In this document: piece after piece, positions 1 to 10,901 of the stretch
Numbering within the stretch: the first letter of the stretch is position 1
How the letters are laid out: every line of letters begins with the position of its first letter
From: Viola odorata
Lineage: Eukaryota > Streptophyta > Magnoliopsida > Malpighiales > Violaceae
NCBI GenBank assembly: GCA_963691705.1
Contig: OY829543.1
Span: 44,958,855 to 45,022,854 of the forward strand
Reading direction: 5' to 3'
Length of the DNA stretch: 64,000 nt
The notes under the pieces: generated by a model
Seen by the model: the letters and a program-made list of their open reading frames with translations, nothing else
Databases searched by the model: none
What the model was told of the DNA's origin: nothing
Translations under genes and position numbers: made by a program

Positions 1-235
1 AGATGGTGGAGATTGGAGAATCTCGAAGGGCGGCGATGGTGAAGATTTTGGAGATTTTGAAGAATGGCGAAGTTGAGGAGAAACGAAGGGTTTTGTTTTA
101 AAATTTAAACGGGTCAGACGGGTCGACCCGTTTCTGACCCATTATTTAACGGGTTAAAAAATGATGACCCAATGGGTCAAAATGAAGGTCGGGTACTGGT
201 TGACCCGTCGGGTCGGACCCATTTTGACACCCCTA
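1..235. repeat. hAT-like transposon terminus (fragment)
   Basis: The stretch from about 108 to 235 is packed with GGGTC/GACCC words and ends in TTTTGACACCCCTA. Its reverse complement begins TAGGGGTGTCAAAA, a form often seen at ends of plant hAT-type elements. The other end would lie outside the window, so neither terminal repeats nor a target duplication can be checked. Similar GGTCC/GACCC-rich pieces occur near 47100, 62500 and 63500. Confidence 0.35.
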
Positions 236-2968
236 ACATTAATGATCGATTTGTAGCTTATTCGTTTTCTGAAAGCATTTAAGTGATAAGCGTACATATA
301 TATAGATAGTTAATTAATATAGCTATGGGTTTAAAGTTTTTTTTATCTAATCTAATTTAATATTTATGTTTTTGATAGGCAATTTAATTTAATAGTTATC
401 TCTCTATAATTTCACTTACTTCTAATATGGGCTCCATATCTGAGAGCCCAATTTAGAAAAAAAAGAATGAGAAGCCTTAAGAAAGCCCAAAAGAGAGGCC
501 ATAAGAAAGCCATGACGGGTATAGGAACCTATCGAGAAAGATGGATTTGATTTTCATGCTCTATCACCTTGAAAAAGTCTTAATTTGGGCTTGTACGGTA
601 TTGTTAGTTTTTTTTTTTTGACTTTTAAAATACAAAACAGAAAATAAGAAATCATTTTTTTCTGATTTTTAAAATTATGATTCTGTTTTTATAAATTATT
701 TACTTATAAAAGATTATTTTACCAAACACATTTTATGTTTTTTTTAAGAAAAAAAAAACAGAAAACTAGAAACAAAAACAATAACTATTTTCTTCATTAA
801 ACTTACATCCAGGATGTAGAGATTAATTACTTAGGTTATGAGGATGAAATTATTGTTAATCACAATCAATTTCAGAGGTAGAAGTCACGATGAGATCGAA
901 CGAAAAATTACTCTATATTATTAATTATCATTACAATACTATGAACCGAACTCGTGATCTTACGTCATAAAAACGACACTCACCAATCAGTTGAATTACA
1001 ACTTCATGTGCAATAAAAGTTCACCCTAAAGAGCCTCAAAATTGAATTTAAAAGTTTAAGATATATTTTTTCGTAATTTCTTATTTATTTAAATTAAAGG
1101 GTATTTAACCTTTCTGATAAGAAAATAGGTACTTAACCCTAATTGTAATTTCTTTTGTGTGATTGAGATTACACGTTGAGTCACTACGTTTATAAACTTT
1201 CAATTTGTCCTTAGATTTGAAACCAGTCTCAAATTATAGAGAATGGTTTACAATTTTTTTAGAATTTATGACTAAATAAAATAAAATTCACATTTGTGTA
1301 ACTAAAGAAAAAAATTACATATATATAAAATATTTAATATTATTACTTAGGTTGAACTTGGTTCACTCCACTTAAACATAGTTCTAGAGTATTTTCTCTC
1401 TTCGAGTCAATCTTGGATTCAAATCTAAAAATCTCACTTTAAAATTTATTTTGATAAAATGTGATCAAATTAGTCAAAATCAATAAAGAAAAAAACTAAA
1501 GAAACTTGCAAAAAATAGGACAAAATCTGCTTGAAATTAGCTTTTTCCAAAAATTATTTTACTCATTTTTCTAATTTTTTTTGTCAATTCAATAATTATT
1601 AGTCAATATCAAATTAGTCAAAATTAAGAAAATATAACATTTCTAACATTATTATTAAACTTACCACTAAAACATCAAAGCTAGCTATAAAAAAATTGTT
1701 TTTAATTGATATAAACATTCAAATCACTTATATTTATTAAAAGAAACTAATATAGTGTTGGTTCGACCCAATAGTTAAATTATTAACCATCTTTTATTTC
1801 CACATCCGATCAAGGTTTTAGAAGGAACTCCATAAAGAAATTAAGAAGGTAAAAAAATGGAAAATAATTTAGATACAAACTATTTTGTACCAACTGATGT
1901 GTTAAGATATGATTGAAATTTATTCATTTCTAATTAGATTATATTATTATTTTTATTTAAATAAATAACTAGCGAGTGAATAGGAAATGATACATGTACT
2001 TTTTGTATAAAAAATTGTAAAAATATTTATATATCCAGCACCACTTTAAAAAAACTCAACAAAAAAAACTCAACTCAAGTTAGGGTAAGGGGAGAGGCAA
2101 ATTGTAATGGTTTGTTTTGCATAAGAATGGAAATAGGGTAATGACATGAGCCAAGACAATTACTGCTACTCTTTCTAATTAATAAAATAAGTATTAATCA
2201 TTTTTCATTAATTCATTGGCCTCAGCCTTCAGCTGTCCATAATTTATTTTATTTATTACTATCATCATTATTATTTTATTTTATTTATTACTATCATCAT
2301 TATTATTTTATTTTATTTGCGTGTGTTGAATTTTGACTGCAAAACCTAGGCAATACATATGTGTGTGGTACATGAATTGGCACTCTGTTCAACAAGCTTC
2401 AATCCCCATCACACAGTGGAACCCTCCACCACCCTCCCCCATAAGGGCCACAACCACAAGGCACAAGGCCACACAACCTTTAGTTTGTGGTTTGTGCCCT
2501 TGTGGAGGGCAATTGATAGATGCTGTACTGAGAAATGTGAAGGGCAGGGAGGGGCATTTATTCCCTTTCTCGAATTCCAACCATTCATTTTAAGGCGACA
2601 CATTTAACTCTTTTTAATAATAGGGCTTTACCCTAATTAATGCTTCTCATCGTTTTATTTTATTTTATGGGTTAATGATATTAGTAATTTTTGTTCTAAA
2701 ATTAACATATTCAAGCTTTTATATTTTCTTTTGTCTCGATTAAGTCCTCTATTGCTTATCAAGCATTAACGCGGCCTCTCCTCCTAATATGTACATAGAT
2801 AGCCATTAACTACGCATACACAGTACTTTTTATATTATTTTGACGCTCCACGTCAAAAATAAGAGTTTTGAAAAAAAAATATATGATTCTCATCTACCTT
2901 ATCATTGTTCTCATCTCCATTTAACAAGCATTTTGACAACAACAACAACAAAAAAAAAAAAAATGATT
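236..2968. other. AT-rich spacer without recognisable gene
   Basis: About 2.7 kb of AT-rich DNA with no ORF showing a recognisable domain. It holds a 32-bp direct tandem repeat (2251-2282 and 2283-2314) and several poly(A)/poly(T) runs. The short overlapping ORFs at 2333-2607 occur on both strands of the same segment and resemble no family I know. Confidence 0.6.
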
Positions 2969-3893
2969 CCTGATAACACTAATAAATATGGGGAGGACAT
3001 TTTTGTCCAGATACTGAGTACGCAATCAATGGCGTTTAATGCATCGTTAATGACAATAATGGTTACCGAAATAAGTGTGTCGTTAATGATGTTTATTGCA
3101 CTTTATAACACCTATGTAACCGTTTGAAGGGGTGTATAAATACCTCTCCTGCATAAGAGAACAAGGGGGCTTCTTGGGCACTTGATCATCATCGTCGTTG
3201 CGCATGGAAAGATAGAAGAAAGGCTCACTTGGCCGAGGGTGCATCACTGCCACATAATCTCCACCACATGATCTCCACCCTTCATCACACCACGTGATCT
3301 CATGATCCTTGTCATCTCTACCTTGTTGCAAGCAAGGTTTGACCAAGACACAACCAAGATTTAATTATCACCAATCACCAAGCAAAGAAACCAAGAGTAA
3401 CTTGGCAGCTACCGGGCATGCATGGTAATGGGTCATGCAAGGTACCGGAAGCACAAGGCTAACGGATAGCACGCACACAATAACAGGTCACACGGGTCAA
3501 GGCTAACGGACATGCATAGTACCAGACAAGCAACGACACAGAAACAACATATACAGCAACGGTAACAGGTAACGGTACCAGGTATGTACCAACCCTTTAT
3601 TCACCGTAATGACAGTGAACAATAATTAAGGCCGTATTAATTATAATGGCATCATTGTATGTACCTTAAGGTAGGTACGAATAGTATATTTGATATATAC
3701 TCATAATGACTACCGACTGACTTGATCGTCGGAGTGTATACGCCGGGGCAACCCCCGACACACTTTTCAGGTACCATCGAACGGAACGAGAGGGACCAAT
3801 GAATCGACCGTACACGGAGTAATGAGACTCGAATCCGATCTGGTCCAGGTACCATATTACAGATAAACCCTCACCCGGTTTCCATTATTATCA
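2969..3893 (+). repeat. 5' LTR of Tat-type Ty3/gypsy element (LTR type A)
   Basis: The LTR begins TGATAACACTAA and ends TTATCA, so it is TG...CA bounded. A second, truncated copy of its first 316 bp lies at 13602-13918. A TATA-like box (GTATAAATA) near 3135 is followed by the likely transcription start. The segment CTTGATCGTCGGAG...ACGCCGG near 3720-3745 is shared in outline with the second LTR type at 13220. The right edge is set by the following primer-site-like sequence; the left edge by the point where the two copies diverge. Confidence 0.8.
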
Positions 3894-3998
3894 TTTGGTG
3901 CTTTCATTGAGAGCATTGGGTTGTTTAAGTGAGGCTTCCTTAAAAATTCAAGCTCTTTTTTCTACTTATCCGAATGGACTCTTTTGTGATTGCTGAAA
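3894..3998 (+). other. Primer-binding-site region and leader of the Tat-type element
   Basis: Directly after the LTR end comes TTTGGTGCTTTCATTGAGAG, the position and general form of a primer-binding site in plant Ty3/gypsy elements. I did not assign the tRNA. About 85 bp later the gag frame opens with ATG at 3999. Confidence 0.5.
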
Positions 3999-4607
3999 AT
4001 GACTTCTGAACCGCAAGTTACCTCATCCTCAACTGCTCTTGCGATTTCGACTCAGGAGATACCGGCATTTTCTTCGCAGTTCACTCCGTTGAGTACTGGA
4101 ACACTATCGCTCTACCGGCAGTTGGAATTTCTTCGCACCCCGGGGACTAATTCGGTTAGCCTTCACACCACATTCACTGGGCCCAGCCAGCCGGCAACAC
4201 CAATGCCACCAGCGACAGAATCTGTCGCGGTGTTGCATCATAGGATAGACGAGATGATGTTGATGCTATCAAACCTGGTTCAGCAACCAGTGATGTATCC
4301 CCGCACATTGCCAACTTTCACAGCGGCCTTGGTTGCTTCCCAGGCGCCACCTCAGATAACGGCACCGATCCCGCCACCACCGTTTAATCCAGAAATTGGT
4401 GGAGGTCCACAGATTCAACAACGGTTATCGTCAATAGTGGTGCCTCAAAGGGAGGAAGAGGGCTACATGGAGAATTCTGATAAGGAGAGTGATCAACGGA
4501 TAAGGCGCAGTCCTCCCGGTCACACAGAAGAGCTAGGGGATCAGACAGTAGATGGAGTAGGGACTGGTCACCCGGAAGACGGGATGACGACCCAAAGCAT
4601 CCCTTGA
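3999..4607 (+). pseudogene. gag N-terminal segment, Tat-type element
   Basis: An open frame of about 202 codons from ATG 3999 to TGA 4605-4607. It is rich in Pro, Ser, Thr and Gln and carries an acidic/basic tail. It has no conserved enzyme motif, which is normal for the variable N-terminus of gag. The capsid-like part continues in another frame: from about 4586 the reading frame used by all of pol is open and runs into gag. A frameshift between roughly 4520 and 4590 therefore separates the two halves. The element is non-functional. Confidence 0.65.
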
Positions 4608-5500
4608 GTTACCGGGTGCGCCGGTGTCAAGTCAGTCGAAGAATTAAAATACCCACTGAACAGTGTGATGGAACGAATGATCCAATTGCCTACTTTAATA
4701 GGGTAAAGGACTTTGTAAAGATCCAAACGCGAAGGGATGAAGCCCTCTGTTAGCTCTTCGTCCTCACGCTGACGGGAGCCGCTAGAAAATGGTTTGAGGG
4801 GTTACCGGCTGGTTCTATTGATTATTTAGCCAATATGGAGGAACATTTCCATAGCAGGTTCAGTACCTCTATTCCTCTCAAAAAATCCTCTGCGGATTTA
4901 TTTGACATAAGAAGAAAGTCTAGGGAGTCTCTCAAAGCATATTTGGAGCGGTTTAACCTGGAGATGGCAGTCATGACTAACGTAACGGTAGAGATTGTTG
5001 TGGAAGCAATGAAGCGAAACTGCGACTTCGACAAATTGGAGGATACGTTGTTGGTAGATCCTCCATCGACTCTAGACCTATTACGCATCCGAGCAAATAA
5101 CTATGTTAGGATGGAGGAGGCAGATTTCCAAAGAAAGAAACGAGCAGGAACGTCTCCGGTAAAGAAGAATGAAGAGAAGAGTCGGAAGGAATACTCTTCG
5201 AAGAAGACAGGAAGCAAAATGGATCGTGCATCCACGTCTTTACTGCTGCCTAGGGCGGAGATATTGGCTATCATAGAACGAAAAGGATTGCCAATCAAAT
5301 ATCCGGTCTATAAGCCAGGGGCCAACCTGGGAGAGCGGAGAGATCACTATTGTCGTTTACATAAGGCTAACGGGCTTGACACTGAAAAGTGCAAAGCGCT
5401 GAAGTCAGCTATTGAACGGTTGATTGAAGAATACTTAGGGGAATTTGCAACCCAAGGTTGTCGACGGGTTTCAGACTCGAATCATGATGCAAATCGAGAG
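4586..5500 (+). pseudogene. gag capsid-like region (retrotransposon gag family)
   Basis: In the pol reading frame the protein reads through a typical plant gypsy gag core: DPIAYFNRVKDFV near 4680, then LTLTGAARKWFEGLP around 4766-4810, then FHSRF, LKAYLERFN and NYVRMEEA. These match the retrotransposon gag (Retrotrans_gag) pattern of helix-rich capsid. A TAG at 4751-4753 interrupts it at a position where other elements have Arg or Gln. A basic lysine-rich linker follows. No clear CCHC zinc knuckle is visible, although a Cys/His pair (HYCRLHKANGLDTEKCKAL) near 5345 may be its remnant. Confidence 0.7.
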
Positions 5501-5769
5501 GAAACGGTAAATAGGGGTCCCACGAAAATTCCTGTCATCGATAGGCAGAAGGATAAAGCAAAGGAGGTAGCAATGTCGACTACGGGAGAATTTCCACTGA
5601 TTTCCTTGATTGCTGGAGGAATGGAGAACCTAGAAGGATCCACCAGTGTCGTGATAGTAACTGAGCTTGACTCCACAGTGGGAGAAAAAAGGAAGAGGGA
5701 AGAATCCTTGAAGGATGGAATGAGATTCGACGTCCTGGATCGCATGGTCATTTCTTTTTCTGAGGAAGA

Positions 5770-6427
5770 TGAGATGGGAGTCATATATCCTCAGAACGAC
5801 GCAATGGTCACAACAACGGTTGTTGCTGGGTACCGGGTAGCCAGAACTTTGGTAGATAACGGTAGTGTCGTTAATCTATTATCATACAAGGTATACAAAT
5901 TGATGAATCACCCTGAGACTGAGTTAATCTCGTGTCCAAAACCCATCATTGGGGTTGACGGAGTTCCCATTCCTGTGGTAGGAGTGACGTTATTTTCTGT
6001 GTTCTTTTTGGAAGATAGCAGAATGAGAACGATTGAGAAATTATTCATGGTAGTGGATCTCAACCTACCATATAACGACATCTTAGGTCGTCCGTTTCTA
6101 AACGCCTTTGGGGCCGTGATCTCGCAGCGACATTTGAAGGTGAAATATCCCTCATGGCATGGAGTTGTCACCATCAGAGGAGATCAGAAGTTAGCGGCCG
6201 AGTGCTACCTTGTCATGACTATTGGAGCTAGTGACCGGTACGTTTACGTAGCCTCTGATCCGTTTGATCAACAAGATGAAAGACGGACTCAGCCATTAGA
6301 GAAGATGCTATCGGTACCAGTGGAGGGAATTGAGGGGGGAAATTTCTTAGTAAGTGAAAAATTATCTCCAACAGAGCAAGTTCAACTGATACAGTTGTTG
6401 AAAAAGTGTGCTGGAAATTTTTCTTAG
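5770..6427 (+). pseudogene. Aspartic protease domain and protease-RT linker, Tat-type
   Basis: In the same frame as gag, the sequence ARTLVDNGSVVNLL near 5845 is the retropepsin active site (DNGS in place of DSGS/DTGS). It is followed by the expected flap region and by LPYNDILGRPFLNAFGAV, the conserved ILGRP..N motif near 6075. The protein then runs to TAG at 6425-6427, within FS-stop-ISSDMPGIP. Related elements have Trp at that stop, so this is a TGG-to-TAG change. The protease would have cleaved the gag-pol polyprotein inside virus-like particles. Confidence 0.75.
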
Positions 6428-7258
6428 ATATCATCGGATATGCCCGGAATCCCTAGGGAAACGGCGGAGCACCGGTTGAATGTAGATCCTGTAGCTAAAC
6501 CAGTACAACAGAAGAGGCGTTCTTTTTCAAAGGAAAAAGCAGATGCGATTGAGAAGGAAGTAGCTAAGCTTCTCAAGGCAAGGTTCATAAGGGAGGTACA
6601 GTATCGATCGTGGTTAGCTAACCCGGTAGTTGTTCCCAAGCCTAACGGGGAATGGAGAATGTGCATCGACTTCACGGATTTGAATGAAGCCTGCCCGAAA
6701 GACTGTTATTCGCTTCCTCGGATTGAACAGTTGGTTGATCAGATAGTAGGGTATGAGTACTTGAGTTCTTTGGATGCCTATTCTGGTTACCACCAGATTC
6801 CCATGGCAGTTGAGGATGAGGAGAAAACAACTTTCATAACCCCGAAAGCAACTTACTGCTATAAGGCAATGCCGTTTGGATTGAAGAATGCAGGAGCTAC
6901 GTTCCAATGAACGACCAACAAGATTTTTGAGGCTCAGATTGGGCGGAATATGGAAGTATATGTCGATGACATGCTGATAAAGAGTAAGAGCTTTGAAGCA
7001 CATCTGGCTGACTTACAGGAAGCATTTGAGGTTATGTGCCGGTATGGGATGAAAGTCAATCCCAAGAAATGCATGTTTGCATTTGAAACAGGAAAGTTTC
7101 CAGGGTACATTGTGAGTCAGAAAGGGATACAGCCAAATCCCTCAAAGCTTCGCGCGATACACGATATGATGTCACCTCGTAATGTTAAGGAGGTCTAGAG
7201 GCTTACCGGTAGGATCATTGCGTTAAGCCGGTTCATTGCTAAGCAAGGAGAAAGATGT
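6428..7258 (+). pseudogene. Reverse transcriptase domain, Tat-type Ty3/gypsy
   Basis: RVT_1 motifs appear in order: VPKPNGEWRMCIDFTDLN, then LSSLDAYSGYHQIPM, then MPFGLKNAGATFQ, then the catalytic YVDDML at about 6958, then FPGYIVSQKGI. The frame is identical to gag and protease. Three nonsense codons break it or bound it: TGA 6908-6910 (Arg expected), TAG 7196-7198 (Gln expected) and the upstream TAG at 6425. There is no frameshift through the whole domain. It would have copied the element RNA into cDNA. Confidence 0.85.
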
Positions 7259-7780
7259 TTGCCTTTCTTCAAACTGATTAGAAAGAAGGCTCCGTTTGGT
7301 TGGACGGAGGAGTGCGAAAAAGCTTTTGCCGATTTGAAGGAGTATTTAGCGTCAGACTTGCTACTGACACTACCAAAGGATGGAGATACTCTGTACTTGT
7401 ACTTAGGAGTAGCAGAGGAGGTGGTTAGCGCTGTGCTAGTATGGGATGATGGCGGTATCCATAGGCCTGTTTGTTTCGTGAGCCGGATCTTAAAAGATGC
7501 GGAACTCAGGTATTGCCGTATTGAGAAAGTGGCATACGCCTTGATACAGGCAACAAGAAAAATGAACCGGTACTTCCAAGCGTACCTAGTCATTGTACTG
7601 ACAAATCAGCCGTTGAAATGAATATTCAGAAAGCCGGAGACTTCGGGCAGGATGATCATTTGGGCCATTGAATTAGAGCAATATGGCTTACGGTATCAGT
7701 CGCATCCGTCCATAAAGGCGCAGGCTTTAGCTGGTTTTGTGGTTGACTGCATGTTCCCGGATCAACCGGTAACGTCGGAA
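7259..7780 (+). pseudogene. RNase H (gypsy type) and tether, Tat-type
   Basis: Reads PFGWTEECEKAFADLKEYL, then LPKDGDTLYLYLGVAEEVVSAVL (the RNase H-like region with degenerate first acidic site), HRPVCFVSRILKDAELRY and IEKVAYALIQATRKMNRYF. This is the RT-linked RNase H block of plant gypsy elements. TGA at 7619-7621 sits where an Arg/Gln codon is usual. The next piece (RKPETSGRMIIWAIELEQYGLRYQ) continues in the same frame. In Tat elements this RNase H is regarded as a degraded tether because a second RNase H follows. Confidence 0.75.
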
Positions 7781-7789
7781 GATGTGAAT

Positions 7790-8240
7790 GATGATGGTTT
7801 CTTGCCACAATCGGAAACGTATGGGGATACGTGGGTAATCCACATGGATGACGCAAAGAATCAGGAATCAGCAGGTGCCGGTATCATCATCTCCGGTCCA
7901 GACGGAATCAAGATGAGATAGGCATTGCGGATCCTGAAACCATTGTCTAACAATGCAGCTGAGTATGAGGCATTGCTAACAGGACTTCGCATAGGGAAAG
8001 AGTTGATTACCAAGGGAATTCATGATCATGGAGATGTGAGTGATCTCCATTTGAAGATTCATGGAGATTCTAAGCTGATAGTTGATCAGGTTAGTCAGGC
8101 ATCTCAGGCCAAGAATCCCATGATGATCAAATACTTGGAGAAGGTGCAGAAAGAATTGGTAGCCATCAAGGAGATGGGGATATGAGTGGACATTGAGTAG
8201 GTTCCTCGTGAGGAGAATTCTGAGGCAGATGAGATTGCCA
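7790..8240 (+). pseudogene. Second RNase H domain typical of the Tat lineage
   Basis: After the first RNase H block the same frame gives WVIHMDDAKNQESAGAGIII (first Asp plus glycine-rich turn), then NNAAEYEALLTGL (catalytic Glu helix), then HGDSKLIVDQV (third acidic site), then VPREENSEADEIAKLA. This is a plant/archaeal-type RNase H. An extra copy of this kind between RNase H and integrase is a known hallmark of Tat-lineage elements. TAG 7919, TGA 8183 and TAG 8198 break it. Confidence 0.78.
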
Positions 8241-8242
8241 AG

Positions 8243-9616
8243 TTGGCAGCTGATCCAACTACAATTATGCCTAAGGATGTTATGGTGGAAGAAATCGTAG
8301 CACCCTCGTTTATGGAGGAACAACTATCCTTATGTGTTGCAGAAGGAACGGATGACTGGAGGGTACCGGTCATAAATTATTTCAAACACGGTACGTTGCC
8401 GGATGATCCAAAGGAGAAGATGAAAATTCTTAGGCGGGCTGATAAGTGCTCTATGTACTATGGAGAACTCATTCGTCGTTATTTTTCTCATCCTGCGGCT
8501 AAGTGTATTTCTGAGGCTGAGGGTCAGTATGTACTTCGCGAGATCCACGAAGGTGTTTGCGGAATGCATGTGTCTGGGGAAACCATGGCTGCACAAGTTC
8601 TGCGTCTAGGCTTCTACTGGCCCACAATAAGAAGAGACTGCGATCTATTTGTAAGGACATGCAGGAAATGTTAGGAGTTTGCAAGGATTCCACAGCAGCC
8701 AGCGGCAGACATAACGACAATAATCAGCCCTTGCCCGTTTGCTCAATGGGGAATTGATATTCTAGGACTGTTTCCTAAATCTCGCTCTCAATTCGAGTTT
8801 GTAATTGTGGCGGTTGATTATTTTCCCAAATGGGCTGAGGCAAAGCCACTGGCAAAAATTTCAACAGAAATGGCATGGCGTTTCCTTTTGACTTAGGTCA
8901 TCTACCGGTTTGGAATTCCCCGGATCTTGATCAGCGACAACGGAACGCAGTTCAAAAGTAAATACTTCCAAGAGAAATGTCGATCACTAGCGATTGAGCA
9001 AAGGTTCACATCAGTAGCACATCCGCAGACAAACGGACAGACGGAGGTGACCAATCGAACGATCTTGAGCGGGATCAAGAAAAACTTAGAAGGAGCCCGC
9101 AAAAAGTGGGTAGATGAATTACCAAACGTCATATGGGCTTACCGGATGACTGAGAAGGCTAGTACCGGTGAAACACCGTTTGCTATGACTTACGAAATAG
9201 AAGTAGTAACTCCAGTGGAACTGGGGGTTATCAGTTTGCGAGTTGAACACTTTGAAGAGGAACTAAATCAAGAGTTGTTGCGGGCACATCTTGATTTGTT
9301 ACCCGAACTTCGTGAGCAAGCATTTATGAAGAACATACATTATAAGCGCAAGATGGCAAAATATCATAACCGAAAGGTTAAAGAGCTGCTGTTGAAAATG
9401 GGAGATCTGGTTCTTCGCAACAGGCAAGCGGCGGGACAAGAGATGAGAAATCTGAGTCCCAATTGGGATGGGCCTTACCGGGTAACGCGAGTTGTCAGTA
9501 AGGGTGCATACCATCTTGAGAAAGAGGACGGTACTCCTTTACCCAACTCTTGGAATATTGTCAATTTAAAATTGTATCATCCGAGAGCGGATGTGTTATT
9601 GGTAACATGTGAATAA
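8243..9616 (+). pseudogene. Integrase domain, Tat-type Ty3/gypsy
   Basis: The H2C2 zinc-binding segment (IHEGVCGMHVSGETMAAQVLRLGFYWPT...CRKC) lies at about 8540-8672. The rve core follows with WGIDILG (first Asp, about 8752), ISDNGTQF (second Asp, about 8927) and HPQTNGQTEVTN (catalytic Glu, about 9020-9055). The C-terminal part ends with a typical WDGPYRVTRVVSKGAYHLE stretch and a natural stop at 9614-9616. TAG at 8672 and TAG at 8894 break it; both sit where Gln would fit. Integrase would have inserted the cDNA into host chromosomes. Confidence 0.85.
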
Positions 9617-9770
9617 ATAATAACACCGTGGACGTAGGCATTTTGGCTGAACCACGTTAAAAAACATGCTTGAGTTATTTATTTTATGCAGATCATAAAA
9701 TATCCAGTTGTAGAACTGTTGAGAAACGGAATGATGGTATGCAAAGGATTTGCTAGGATCCGTCGCGATT

Positions 9771-10345
9771 CGTGAAGGCCTCATGAGGATTCATCTTCAT
9801 CTTTCGATAAGATGACTGTATGGTAGTGACGGTATTTGGAACAACTTCCGGTCTTTTGATAAGACGGTAGTTTGATTTAGCGTGAAGGTCTCATGAGGAT
9901 CCATCTTCATCTTTCGACAAGATGACTGTATGGTAGTGACGGTATTTGGAACAACTTCCGGTCTTTTGATAAGACGGTAGTCTGATTTAGCGTGAAGGCC
10001 TCATGAGGATCCATCTTCATTTTTCGATAAGATGACTATATGGTAGTGACGGTATTTGGAAAAACTTCCGGTCTTTTGATAAGACGGTAGTCTGATTTAG
10101 CGTGAAGGCCTCATGAGGATCCATCTTCATCTTTCGATAAGATGACTGTATGGTAGTGACGGTATCTTAAAAAGCCATTTCGGTCTTGCGATAAGACGGT
10201 GGTACGAAAAGCCTCATGAGGATCCATCTTCATCTTTTGATAAGATGATTGTATGGTAGTGACGGTACCCGGGGCTATTCAGGCGCTGCTTGAATCAGTC
10301 AACGACATAGCTATACCCGTGCCGATCTTTCGATAAGATGGTAGT
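9771..10345 (+). repeat. 110-bp tandem repeat array with paired stem-loops in the element's 3' region
   Basis: Four and a half units of about 110 bp; starts of the shared word TCATGAGGAT lie at 9781, 9891, 10001, 10111 and 10214. Each unit holds two short hairpins: CATCTT-loop-AAGATG and GTCTT-loop-AAGAC, with a five-base loop close to TCGAT or TTGAT. Lone hairpins of the same type continue to about 10460. The array follows the pol stop and has no coding potential. Confidence 0.9.
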
Positions 10346-10900
10346 GCGGTACTAGTATGTCAGCTACATAGATCAAACCTGTTCTTTGTTCTTTTGATAA
10401 GACAGGGACACGGTTGGGGATGTGCTTGCTTAAACAACTGTGTTTGCTATTCTTTCGACAAGACAATGGCACACAGAAAGAGACGTTACAAGTGAATAAA
10501 AGAAGCAATCCGGGAATAGCCGGTGGCTAGACCGTATTCTTTGAGAGAAACGGTAAATGGTGAGGAAACGGTACCGCATTTTATCACATGTTCTTATTTT
10601 CTTTATTTTCTTTTTCGGAAGAAAGACTATCTATATGTGAGATTTGATTTATTTGTGAAAAAAATAAATAGATAGATTTTTCCGCACATAGGCATCAGTT
10701 GGGAGAATAAAATAAGGAAATATAAACAATAGATGCAAGAAACAGAAGGATTAAAGTCCTTAAATAGAGGGTTTTATAGTGCATCCGGTAGTTCACAAAA
10801 TTACAAAAACCTTGTCTAAGGTAAAAATCGACAGAACGGTACAATATAAGTTTATGGGGCCGGAGGAGGTGATTGATTGCCTATATCTTCACCGCCCTAG
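10346..10900. other. Non-coding 3' region of the Tat-type element
   Basis: Between the hairpin array and the antisense ORF. It holds two more degenerate stem-loops (near 10390 and 10452), a direct repeat of an ATAGATAG-type word near 10630-10675, and no ORF with a recognisable domain. Confidence 0.6.
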
Positions 10901-10901
10901 C

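Noticed and set aside
2333..2607. Cluster of overlapping 60-90 codon ORFs on both strands
   Set aside because: All reading frames of one less AT-rich segment stay open by chance; no domain, no splice or start context.
4682..9616. Possible programmed stop-codon readthrough in the Tat gag-pol frame
   Set aside because: Ten stops inside catalytic domains, at codons that are normally Gln, Arg or Trp, point to decay rather than regulated readthrough.
9771..10460. Regularly spaced palindromic repeats that look like a CRISPR array
   Set aside because: The host is a plant, the 'spacers' are themselves repeated, and the array lies in the 3' region of a Ty3/gypsy element.
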